From Nitrospirota bacterium (GTDB taxonomy: Bacteria > Nitrospirota > Nitrospiria > Nitrospirales > Nitrospiraceae), in assembly GCA_016235225.1 (NCBI GenBank), contig JACRLS010000023.1, positions 3,328 to 9,444 of the forward strand: a stretch of DNA of 6,117 nt, read 5' to 3'. Below, piece by piece: positions 1-4,938 of this stretch; position 1 is the stretch's first letter, and each line of letters starts with the position of its first letter. The position numbers and the translations under genes were made by a program. The notes under the pieces were generated by a model. The model was not told where the DNA came from and made no database searches. It worked only from the letters and a program-made list of their open reading frames with translations.

Positions 1-1
1 G

Positions 2-22
2 CTAGGACCTGACCGATTGCCG
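2..22 (+). repeat. Possible degenerate copy of the 5899-6114 terminal repeat arm
   Basis: The first bases, CTAGGA-CCTGACCGA followed by TTGCC, align with the right terminal arm of the inverted-repeat element at 6094-6115 read on the minus strand (CTAGGAGCCTGTCCGA then CATTGAC). The alignment needs two gaps (three bases in total) and two mismatches. The arm would point rightwards, towards the first gene. The match is short and gapped, so it could be chance. Confidence 0.25.
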
Positions 23-31
23 GCACTGCGC

Positions 32-55
32 CCTGGTCGCGTCGTCTGGACCAGG
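32..55. repeat. Short inverted repeat upstream of the first gene
   Basis: CCTGGTC (32-38) and GACCAGG (49-55) are perfect reverse complements around a 10-base loop, 38 bases upstream of the ATG at 94. It could be an mRNA hairpin or an operator. A 7-bp arm is weak evidence in GC-rich DNA, and no promoter hexamers are evident beside it. Confidence 0.3.
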
Positions 56-93
56 ACGTCCCGACAAGGCCCGCTGCAAGGGAGGAGGCCGGC

Positions 94-681
94 ATGAGCC
101 CTGGCGAGGTTGGGATGGCGGTTCGAATACCCGATCAGCACCCGCTCCGACAACTGTTCGGGACCCTCACCGAGAAGAGCTTCGCGGAGAAGCTCGGCTG
201 GCCCGACCTGAACGTGACCGGCTATGTGTCCAATCTCCTGGTCGAGTTCACCGACATCGATCAGGTCTTCAAGGTCCGCAACCAGCACGGCAAGACCGTC
301 GAGACCGTGATTGATCTCCTGTACGAATCCGAAGTGCTGCTCGAAGCCCGGTCGTTGGATCGTGAACAGGACGTCCATCGCCACATCGGCGACTTCACGC
401 TCTTCATGACCGGGCTGTTTCCCGAGTACCTGCGCCGCCTGAAATCAGCCGGTCTGATCTACCACCAGGATTTCCTGGTGGACTATGTGAAAACCGGCAA
501 GCGGTCCTACGGCATCGTGGCCCAGCATCAGGAAGGCGAAGGCTGCGTCGACGGGCCCCTGTTTCGCAAGCTCTCGGACAATTTTGAAATGTGCGTGACA
601 GGATTGGGATTTGTGCGCTCGGACCTCGACCGCCTGCAAGATCCGACATACCGCAAGGCCAAGGGCCTCTTGCTCAACTAG
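94..681 (+). CDS. Uncharacterised conserved protein, 195 aa
   Basis: I cannot assign a function. The protein is soluble-looking, with no signal peptide or membrane segment. A central block with the motif IGDFTLFMTGLFPEYL (residues about 98-113) and a later KRSYGIVAQ segment (about 136-144) resemble uncharacterised proteins I associate with Nitrospirota, Myxococcota and Acidobacteriota; this is recollection, not a search. The middle and C-terminus look mostly helical. The start at 94 is well supported: GGAGGAGG at 81-88 lies five bases upstream. A second ATG at 115 (MAVRIPDQ) would remove seven residues and is a possible alternative, because the recognisable part begins near residue 16 (HPLRQLF). 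The gene is in the same frame as the asparaginase gene that follows, six bases past its stop, which suggests one transcript. Base composition matches the conserved genes in the window. Confidence 0.85.
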   Translation: MSPGEVGMAVRIPDQHPLRQLFGTLTEKSFAEKLGWPDLNVTGYVSNLLVEFTDIDQVFKVRNQHGKTVETVIDLLYESEVLLEARSLDREQDVHRHIGDFTLFMTGLFPEYLRRLKSAGLIYHQDFLVDYVKTGKRSYGIVAQHQEGEGCVDGPLFRKLSDNFEMCVTGLGFVRSDLDRLQDPTYRKAKGLLLN

Positions 682-687
682 CCTCCT

Positions 688-1620
688 GTGAACGCCCGCA
701 AACCGGTCATCCTGGTCCATGGCGGCGCCGGTACCGGCGTCATGAATGCCGCGGAAGAGGCCTGCCTTCGGGACGCCCTCGCCCAGGGCTATGCCGAATT
801 GGAACGCGGCGCGCCGGCCGTCCGCGCGGTCGAAATCGCCATTCGCGTCCTCGAAGGCTCCGGCCTATTCAATGCCGGGGCCGGCTCCGTCCTTCAGCTC
901 GACGGCGGACGCCGCATGGATGCCTCGCTGATGGATGGCCGGGATCTCCGCGCCGGGGCCGTCGCCGCGGTGGAAGGCAGTCGCTATCCCATCACGGTGG
1001 CCCGACATGTCATGGACGAGACCGATCACGTGCTGCTCGCCGGGAAGCCGGCCACACGGTTTGCGCGTTATTGCCGAATCGAACGACAAGCCCCACCGAC
1101 AGCGGCAGCCCGCAAGGCTGCGCTGGCCGGGGCGCGCAAACTGGCCTTCGCGTCGAAATCCTGGAGCCTCTTACAGAAGATGCAGCGAGCGGGCCGCCTC
1201 CAGGCTGCCTGCGAGACCGTCGGCGCGGTCGCGCTGGATCAGGAGGGGAATCTCGCCGCCGGCGCCTCCACGGGCGGCGCAGGACTGATGCTGCCGGGGC
1301 GCGTCGGCGATACTCCCCAAGTGGGCTCCGGCGTCTATGCCGACAACGAAGGGGGCGCCGTGTCCATGACCGGCCGCGGCGAGGCCATCATCCGCATAGC
1401 CGTGGCCAAGGAAATCGTGGATCGGATGGAGGCGGGCGCCATCCCGAACCGAGCCCTGCAGTTCGTGCTCCGCAAGCTGGCCGACCGCATCAACGGCACG
1501 GCCGGGGCCTTGGTCCTCGCCCCGAACGGCCGTTTTGCCATCGCCCACACCACGCCCCGCATGTCCGCCGGCCACTGGACGGGCAAAGGCCGACCCATCA
1601 TCGCAGACCGGTTCCGGTAA
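688..1620 (+). CDS. iaaA: Isoaspartyl peptidase / L-asparaginase, type III (Ntn hydrolase)
   Basis: This 310-residue protein is the plant-type (EcAIII-like) asparaginase precursor, which hydrolyses beta-aspartyl (isoaspartyl) dipeptides and L-asparagine in the cytoplasm. Family members cleave themselves into alpha and beta chains, and the new N-terminal threonine is the nucleophile. Visible hallmarks are HGGAG at 11-15, the glycine-rich stabilisation loop FNAGAGSVLQLDGG at 61-74, and ETVGAVALD at 176-184 with the predicted cleavage before Thr177. Downstream are STGG at 194-197 (Thr195), GRVGDTP at 204-210 (Arg205 and Asp208 for substrate alpha-groups) and MTGRGE at 227-232. The length is normal and all key residues are present, so it should be active. 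GTG at 688 is the only sensible start, because the stop codon of the upstream gene lies in the same frame nine bases earlier. No Shine-Dalgarno precedes it, which suggests translation by reinitiation after the upstream gene. The symbol is by homology with E. coli iaaA. Confidence 0.95.
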   Translation: MNARKPVILVHGGAGTGVMNAAEEACLRDALAQGYAELERGAPAVRAVEIAIRVLEGSGLFNAGAGSVLQLDGGRRMDASLMDGRDLRAGAVAAVEGSRYPITVARHVMDETDHVLLAGKPATRFARYCRIERQAPPTAAARKAALAGARKLAFASKSWSLLQKMQRAGRLQAACETVGAVALDQEGNLAAGASTGGAGLMLPGRVGDTPQVGSGVYADNEGGAVSMTGRGEAIIRIAVAKEIVDRMEAGAIPNRALQFVLRKLADRINGTAGALVLAPNGRFAIAHTTPRMSAGHWTGKGRPIIADRFR

Positions 1621-1631
1621 GTTCGGGGTCG

Positions 1632-1796
1632 CTACAGCCTTCTCCTAACAAATCTGGAGCCCCGCCGACCGTACAACCGTTTCATCATTTCGACGCGCTC
1701 CACAAATTCCTTACGGAGCTGGGCCGGAGCCAGCACCTCGACCCCATCTCCGAACCCGAGTAACCACCAGCGGAGTTCCTGGGTGTTCTGATGGGG
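1632..1796 (-). pseudogene. C-terminal remnant of a WYL-domain transcriptional regulator
   Basis: Reading leftwards from 1796, one frame encodes 54 residues ending at a TAG (1634-1632). Its core, ELRWWLLGFGDGVEVLAPAQ, is followed by LRKEF and a helix ending MMKRLYG. This is the pattern of the extreme C-terminal (WCX) domain of YafY/PafC-like WYL regulators, where an ELxWWLLGFG strand leads to VEVLxPxxLR and a final helix. A TAA at 1799-1797 interrupts the frame just upstream, and a TGA follows about 14 codons further. I find no helix-turn-helix or WYL domain in the rest of the gap. It is therefore a truncated relic of a protein normally about 300 residues long. The family call rests on my recognition of the motif; a translated search would settle it. 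Confidence 0.7.
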
Positions 1797-1897
1797 TTAG
1801 ACATAATAGACGGATTCAGCAATTGACGTTCGTTCTCAGGTGTCGGTGTGGTGTCGATGGCTTGTGCCGCATAGGAAACAAGAAAAGGTACTAGGAG

Positions 1898-2059
1898 TCA
1901 TCTCCACGCTACCAATTCAACCCGAAAATCTCCTTCAATCCGCTGGAGAGTCGCTCCGGGGCCGATGATTAGCCAAAGCAGGCGCCCTTCCTTCGTGCCG
2001 GGGGGAGAAAAAGAGGGTCGGGTGTCGTTTCTTGAGGAGTAGACGAGAGACTCGCTCAT
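1898..2059 (-). CDS. Possible small ORF, 53 aa, unknown
   Basis: An ATG at 2059 on the minus strand is preceded by AGGGAG (2070-2065) with a five-base spacer, a good ribosome binding site, and the frame runs 53 codons to 1898. The product has a polar, proline-containing first half and then a hydrophobic strand (RLLWLIIGPG, residues about 28-37) and a basic end. I recognise no family. The frame also extends upstream to 2125, but the start at 2059 has the better binding site. It lies about 100 bases upstream of the WYL relic on the same strand, so it could be part of the same decayed locus. Without homologues it may be a chance ORF. Confidence 0.3.
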   Translation of the reverse strand: MSESLVYSSRNDTRPSFSPPGTKEGRLLWLIIGPGATLQRIEGDFRVELVAWR

Positions 2060-2146
2060 AATGACTCCCTTGAGAGCAGGTAATGATTCCGCGTTTTGAC
2101 TGTGACAATTAGGAGAGAAGTTCAACGGACCTTCTGAGCTGGCCAG

Positions 2147-2176
2147 TTAGGTTCGCGACGAACCGTTAGGAATAAT
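2147..2176 (+). promoter_or_regulatory. Possible promoter with palindromic operator for the toxin-antitoxin operon
   Basis: GGTTCG (2150-2155) and CGAACC (2159-2164) form a perfect 6-bp inverted repeat around CGA. Just downstream is AATAAT (2171-2176), a five-of-six match to the -10 consensus; the matching -35 position (TTAGGT, 2147-2152, 18-base spacer) is poor. The palindrome would sit between -35 and -10, where an autorepressing antitoxin complex often binds. Transcription would begin about 65 bases before the GTG at 2249. The placement is suggestive but the hexamers are weak. Confidence 0.3.
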
Positions 2177-2248
2177 GCGGGCCGGGTTCATGTATGGTAA
2201 GATTTTGCCGGTCGTTCCCTGCTTTGTTGACGCCTGGGAGGCATCTCT

Positions 2249-2479
2249 GTGTCGAAACTGACTATCGAAGTATCCTCGGAACTGAAAGAGTTTCTTGACC
2301 GCTACCCGAAGACTCAATGGGAGCCGGTTGCCGAGAAGGCGCTCTGGCAGTTTGCGTCGAAATTGCGGCTGGCCGATCAGCTCGCGTCTCGCAGTAAGTT
2401 GACCGAATCAACGGCGGCTTCCATCGGTCGCACGGTGAAGACTGGACTCCGCCGCCGGTATGCCAGATCAGGCCGATGA
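2249..2479 (+). CDS. Antitoxin of a PIN-domain toxin-antitoxin pair
   Basis: This is a 76-residue protein encoded directly upstream of a PIN-domain gene, with ATGA overlap (its TGA at 2477-2479, the toxin ATG at 2476). The N-terminus, KLTIEVSSELKEFLDRYP, is a short beta strand followed by a helix. The C-terminal half (SKLTESTAASIGRTVKTGLR, about residues 49-68) matches the 'LTEEDALELGRKVNxGLxxRY' tail I associate with small antitoxins next to PIN_2 toxins. That tail is expected to wrap around and block the nuclease. The start is GTG with GGGAG (2236-2240) eight bases upstream. The coding frame is intact although the toxin frame is broken, so it is an orphan antitoxin in practice. The role is inferred from size, context and the tail pattern. 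Confidence 0.7.
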   Translation: MSKLTIEVSSELKEFLDRYPKTQWEPVAEKALWQFASKLRLADQLASRSKLTESTAASIGRTVKTGLRRRYARSGR

Positions 2480-2898
2480 GGTTGGTGCTCGACACCAACA
2501 TCTTGATCGCGGCTCTGATCAAGGATTCCCTCACGAGAGCGCTTCTTCTGTCCCCCGATCTTGAATTTCTGTTACCCGAATACGCGTAGGAGGAAGTTGA
2601 CCGCCATCGCGAGAAGCTCTTGCGGCATTCCGGTCTGAAGCCTGCCGAAATAGACTTGCTCATGAGTCTGCTCGTGGAGCATGTGACCGTTGTCCCGACG
2701 GCCCGACTCGCTCCGTATCTGACCAAAGCTGAATCGCTGATCGGCGCGAGAGATCCCGGCGACGTGCCGTTCGTCGCTTTGGCTTTGGCTGAAGGGAACG
2801 ACGGCATTTGGTCCAATAACCGTGCATTTGAAGGCGTTCCCGGCATCACAGTGTGGAATACTGCTGCGCTTAAGCAGCATCTGCAGGTCGGGAGGTAA
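2476..2898 (+). pseudogene. Broken PIN-domain (PIN_2-like) ribonuclease toxin
   Basis: Read through, the frame gives a 140-residue PIN-domain protein, the RNase toxin of VapBC-like modules. It begins MRLVLDTNILIAALIKDS (Asp6 is the first metal ligand). It continues through LLPEYA, stop, EEVDRHREKL (an acidic ligand, probably Glu40), then RDPGDVPFVALALA (Asp93/Asp96) and GIWSNNRAFEG (111-120). Two lesions are visible. Codon 38 is an amber TAG (2587-2589) where relatives have a sense codon, often leucine in my recollection, and TTG to TAG is one change. The WSND/WSDD motif reads WSNN, so the usual Asp at 115 is Asn. The truncated 37-residue product lacks most of the fold. The first in-frame ATG after the stop is at 2662, which would give a fragment without the first ligands. 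The rest of the frame is well preserved, so inactivation looks recent, unless the stop is a sequencing error. Confidence 0.85.
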
Positions 2899-2931
2899 AG
2901 ACCGCCCATGACCTTGCTTTGTTAATGGCCC

Positions 2932-3382
2932 ATGAGCCGCGTACTGTTTCATCTTGCCTTTCCGTCGCACGATCTGGACGCGACGAAGCGCTTCTTCGTA
3001 GAGGGGCTTGGGTGTGAATTGGGGCGGGAGTCGAAGACGGCCCTCACGCTCGGCCTGGCCGGGCATCAGCTTGTGGCGCCATTTGACGGAACAACGCGCC
3101 GACGAGCAGAGGGGAATCTATCCCCGGCACTTCGGGCTGATTTTTTCGTCAGAAGCGGACTGGCAGGCTCTTGCGGATCGGGCCAGGGAGAAGGGACTCC
3201 CGTTCTACCGGCAACCCACACGTCGCTTTCCCGGCACGCGGGCCGAACACGGGAGCTTCTTTCTCGAAGACCCGGCCCACAATCTGCTTGAGTTTAAGTG
3301 GTACAGGTACGAGTCCGCGATCTTCGGCGAACGGGACTTTGCGCAGGTGGGAGACGCGGGAGAAAACAACGATGAACTATGA
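2932..3382 (+). pseudogene. VOC (glyoxalase/bleomycin resistance fold) family protein, frameshifted
   Basis: Two overlapping frames together encode one 149-residue VOC-superfamily protein. The first frame (2932-3078) gives MSRVLFHLAFPSHDLDATKR through GHQLVA, residues 1-49, including His7 as the likely first metal ligand. The second (3080-3382) gives HLTEQRADEQRGIYPRHFGL through HGSFFLEDPAHNLLEFKW, with His66 and Glu120 as further candidate ligands. Deleting one C of the CC at 3079-3080 restores a continuous frame. Homologues of this pattern (FHLAFP, YPRHFGLIF, FFLEDPxxNLLEFK) are small single-domain proteins of about 120-140 residues of unassigned substrate. No clear Shine-Dalgarno precedes the ATG. 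The C-terminal end runs into the TGAACGC heptamer array, which supplies the stop codon, so the last residues may not be original. It is a pseudogene unless the extra base is a sequencing error. Confidence 0.85.
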
Positions 3383-3407
3383 ACGCTGAGCGCTGAACGC
3401 TGAACGA
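3373..3407 (+). repeat. Five tandem copies of a TGAACGC heptamer
   Basis: Starting at 3373 there are five consecutive 7-base units: TGAACTA, TGAACGC, TGAGCGC, TGAACGC and TGAACGA. Three units deviate from the consensus at one or two positions. The array overlaps the end of the VOC pseudogene and provides its TGA stop (3380-3382). Every unit starts with TGA, and 7 is not a multiple of 3, so five tandem copies place TGA in all three forward frames. Confidence 0.8.
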
Positions 3408-3428
3408 GGGCACCCTTGAACCATTGTT

Positions 3429-3475
3429 TCATCGGGTCATTGACGCAATGAACAAATGGATCAATGAGCCGATGA
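3429..3475. repeat. Imperfect 14-bp inverted repeat between convergent genes (possible bidirectional terminator)
   Basis: TCATCGGGTCATTG (3429-3442) and CAATGAGCCGATGA (3462-3475) are reverse complements except for one position, around a 19-base loop. The left arm can also pair locally: TCATTG (3437-3442) with CAATGA (3446-3451) around ACG. It lies between the VOC pseudogene and the mtgA stop at 3485. The position suits a bidirectional terminator, but neither strand has a T-run after the stem, so a dispersed palindromic repeat is equally likely. Confidence 0.6.
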
Positions 3476-3484
3476 TTCGATCGT

Positions 3485-4270
3485 TCAGGGCTTGGCGTGA
3501 GGAGCGGGTTTCCGTTTCACCTTCACCTCCACCGGCTGCGGAGGGGCAGGGGGCGACGCGGGGGCCGACATAGATGTAGCGTTCATCCAGGACAGGATCT
3601 GGTGCTGGCGCTTGACGAGGAAGGGCGTCAGCCGCAAGGGGTCGTACTTGAGCGGTGACGGCAGCATGGCGGCGATCAGCGCCGACTCATCAGCGGTCAG
3701 GTCCTTAGCCGATTTGAAGAAGTAGTGTTGCGCGGCCGCTTCGGCCCCGTACACCCCTTCCCCCCATTCCGCCACATTCAAGTAGATCTCCAGAATGCGG
3801 GATTTGGGCAGGTGCTGCTCAAGTCCCCGCGTAATCATCGCCTCGCGCGCCTTGCGGAAAAAGCTCTTGTCCTGGGTGAGATAGAGATTCTTGGCTAATT
3901 GCTGGGTGATGGTGCTGCCGCCTCGCTCAATTTTGCCCGCTTCCAGATTTCTCTCCATCGCGACCTTGATCCCTTCCCAATCGAACCCTTCATGAGAGAA
4001 GAAAGTCGCGTCCTCCGCCGCCACGACGGCCCGCTGGAGGTGGGGTGAGATCTGGGCCAGCGGGACCCAGGTCCATTGCCGCCTGTAGGGTCTCCCGGCT
4101 TCCTCGGCCTCGGCTTTGCGGGCGGCCATCAGGGCCGTCTCCGCTGGATTCCGTTTCGCGAGGACCGGCACATCGGGGAAGGTGGCCAGCCAGTACCAGG
4201 CGAGGCCGGCCAGAGGCAACCCGACCAACGCCAGGAACAGGAGCCCGATCCGGAGCCACGTGCGCTTCAT
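3485..4270 (-). CDS. mtgA: Monofunctional biosynthetic peptidoglycan glycosyltransferase (GT51)
   Basis: MtgA polymerises lipid II into glycan strands at the inner membrane without a transpeptidase domain. From the start at 4270 the protein has 261 residues: a membrane anchor at about 6-28, then a single GT51 domain. The motifs are EDATFF at 86-91 (Glu86 is the catalytic base), GGSTITQQLAKNLYL at 117-131, KAREA at 140-144 (Glu143, the second conserved Glu), EIYLNVAEWGEGVYG at 161-175 and MLPSPLKYDP at 202-211. All catalytic residues are present. The C-terminus (about 235-261) is an extra proline- and lysine-rich tail, probably disordered. I prefer ATG 4270 over ATG 4279 (three residues longer): the only Shine-Dalgarno-like run, GGGGG at 4284-4280, touches the 4279 codon but lies nine bases from 4270. 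The gene diverges from engB. Confidence 0.95.
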   Translation of the reverse strand: MKRTWLRIGLLFLALVGLPLAGLAWYWLATFPDVPVLAKRNPAETALMAARKAEAEEAGRPYRRQWTWVPLAQISPHLQRAVVAAEDATFFSHEGFDWEGIKVAMERNLEAGKIERGGSTITQQLAKNLYLTQDKSFFRKAREAMITRGLEQHLPKSRILEIYLNVAEWGEGVYGAEAAAQHYFFKSAKDLTADESALIAAMLPSPLKYDPLRLTPFLVKRQHQILSWMNATSMSAPASPPAPPQPVEVKVKRKPAPHAKP

Positions 4271-4272
4271 CG

Positions 4273-4301
4273 TTGACATCCCCCGGCCATCATCGTATTG
4301 A
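4273..4301 (+). promoter_or_regulatory. Possible engB promoter inside the mtgA start region
   Basis: TTGACA (4273-4278) is a perfect -35 hexamer, followed after 17 bases by TATTGA (4296-4301), which matches the -10 consensus at only three positions. Transcription would start about 4308, only a few bases before the engB GTG at 4312, so the transcript would be almost leaderless and would lose the AGGA at 4304-4307. The weak -10 and the tight geometry make this tentative. The engB promoter could equally lie further back, within mtgA. Confidence 0.2.
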
Positions 4302-4311
4302 ACAGGACAGC

Positions 4312-4938
4312 GTGAAGATCCTCTCGGCTGAGTTTATCAAAAGTTGCACCACACCCGAACAATTTCCGGCAGACGGCCTGCCGGAGGTTGTCTGTGTCGG
4401 CCGGTCCAACGTCGGCAAGTCCTCGCTGATCAACACCCTCACCAATCGAGACGGCCTGGCCAAAGTGAGCCGGACGCCGGGCAAGACCCGTGTCATTAAT
4501 TTCTTTCGGCTGATTCTGTCGGATACCCAAGCCCCCCGGCTCTTTTTAGTCGATCTGCCGGGGTACGGCTACGCCAAAGTGTCCAAATCCGTCCGGGCCG
4601 AGTGGGGGCCGATGATCCAGCACTACCTGGAGAACCGTCCCCAGGTCCGGGGGCTCCTCTTCCTGGTGGATGTGCGCGGACCCTCCCCCCATGATGTGCA
4701 TACCAGCCAGTGGCTCCATGCGCTAGGGCTCAGGCGGGTCGTGGTGGGCACCAAGGTCGATCAGTTGACCCGGCGGGAGCGCGCCCCAGCCCTCGCCGTG
4801 CTTCGCGAGACCTTGGCGCTTGATCCTACCGAACCGGTTCTGCTGTTCTCGGCCAAGACGCGCGAGGGGCGCGACGACCTCTGGGCCGCCATTCGAGACC
4901 TGCTGCACAAGGGCGGGGGACAAGCGGGGGCGGGCTAG
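4312..4938 (+). CDS. engB: Ribosome biogenesis GTP-binding protein EngB/YihA/YsxC
   Basis: This is a 208-residue TRAFAC-class GTPase, usually essential, that helps assemble the large ribosomal subunit. The G motifs are all present: G1 GRSNVGKSS at 30-38 (Walker A, Lys36), G2 with SRTPGKTR at 53-60 and the family's INFF at 62-65, G3 DLPGYGYAKV at 81-90, G4 GTKVD at 146-150, and G5 FSAKT at 179-183. RTPGKT and DLPGYGYA are diagnostic for EngB rather than Era or Obg. Length and domain layout are normal; the C-terminus ends in a short Gly/Ala tail. GTG at 4312 is chosen because AGGA (4304-4307) lies just upstream and no other start codon in frame is near; the frame continues upstream only as antisense to mtgA. 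It is divergent from mtgA, and its TAG stop overlaps the stop of the foldase gene on the other strand within a shared CTAG. Confidence 0.95.
   Translation: MKILSAEFIKSCTTPEQFPADGLPEVVCVGRSNVGKSSLINTLTNRDGLAKVSRTPGKTRVINFFRLILSDTQAPRLFLVDLPGYGYAKVSKSVRAEWGPMIQHYLENRPQVRGLLFLVDVRGPSPHDVHTSQWLHALGLRRVVVGTKVDQLTRRERAPALAVLRETLALDPTEPVLLFSAKTREGRDDLWAAIRDLLHKGGGQAGAG

Larger units (their letters stand above)
1800..2248. other. Gene-poor stretch between the WYL relic and the antitoxin gene
   Basis: No gene with recognisable homology lies here, and the stretch looks less GC-rich than its surroundings by eye. It contains one possible small minus-strand ORF (1898-2059) and a 6-bp palindrome with a possible promoter (2147-2176), listed separately. 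I see no tRNA, CRISPR repeat or transposase fragment. Confidence 0.6.

Noticed and set aside
591..1763. A 390-codon open frame on the plus strand
   Set aside because: It overlaps the asparaginase gene in another frame, is extremely rich in Arg, Pro and Gly as expected for an out-of-frame reading of GC-rich DNA, and has no recognisable domain.
2262..2909. A 215-codon minus-strand frame across the toxin-antitoxin pair
   Set aside because: It is antisense to two recognisable genes and has a composition typical of shadow frames. It stays open largely by base composition.
2572..3066. A 164-codon minus-strand frame across the PIN and VOC genes
   Set aside because: It spans two unrelated pseudogenes in antisense and shows no domain.
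3407..3416. AGGG-CA-CCCT mini-palindrome as a terminator
   Set aside because: A 4-bp stem with a two-base loop and no T-run is too weak to be meaningful.
4045..4311. N-terminal extension of engB by 89 codons
   Set aside because: The extension is antisense to mtgA, lacks EngB-like sequence, and the GTG at 4312 gives the normal protein length.
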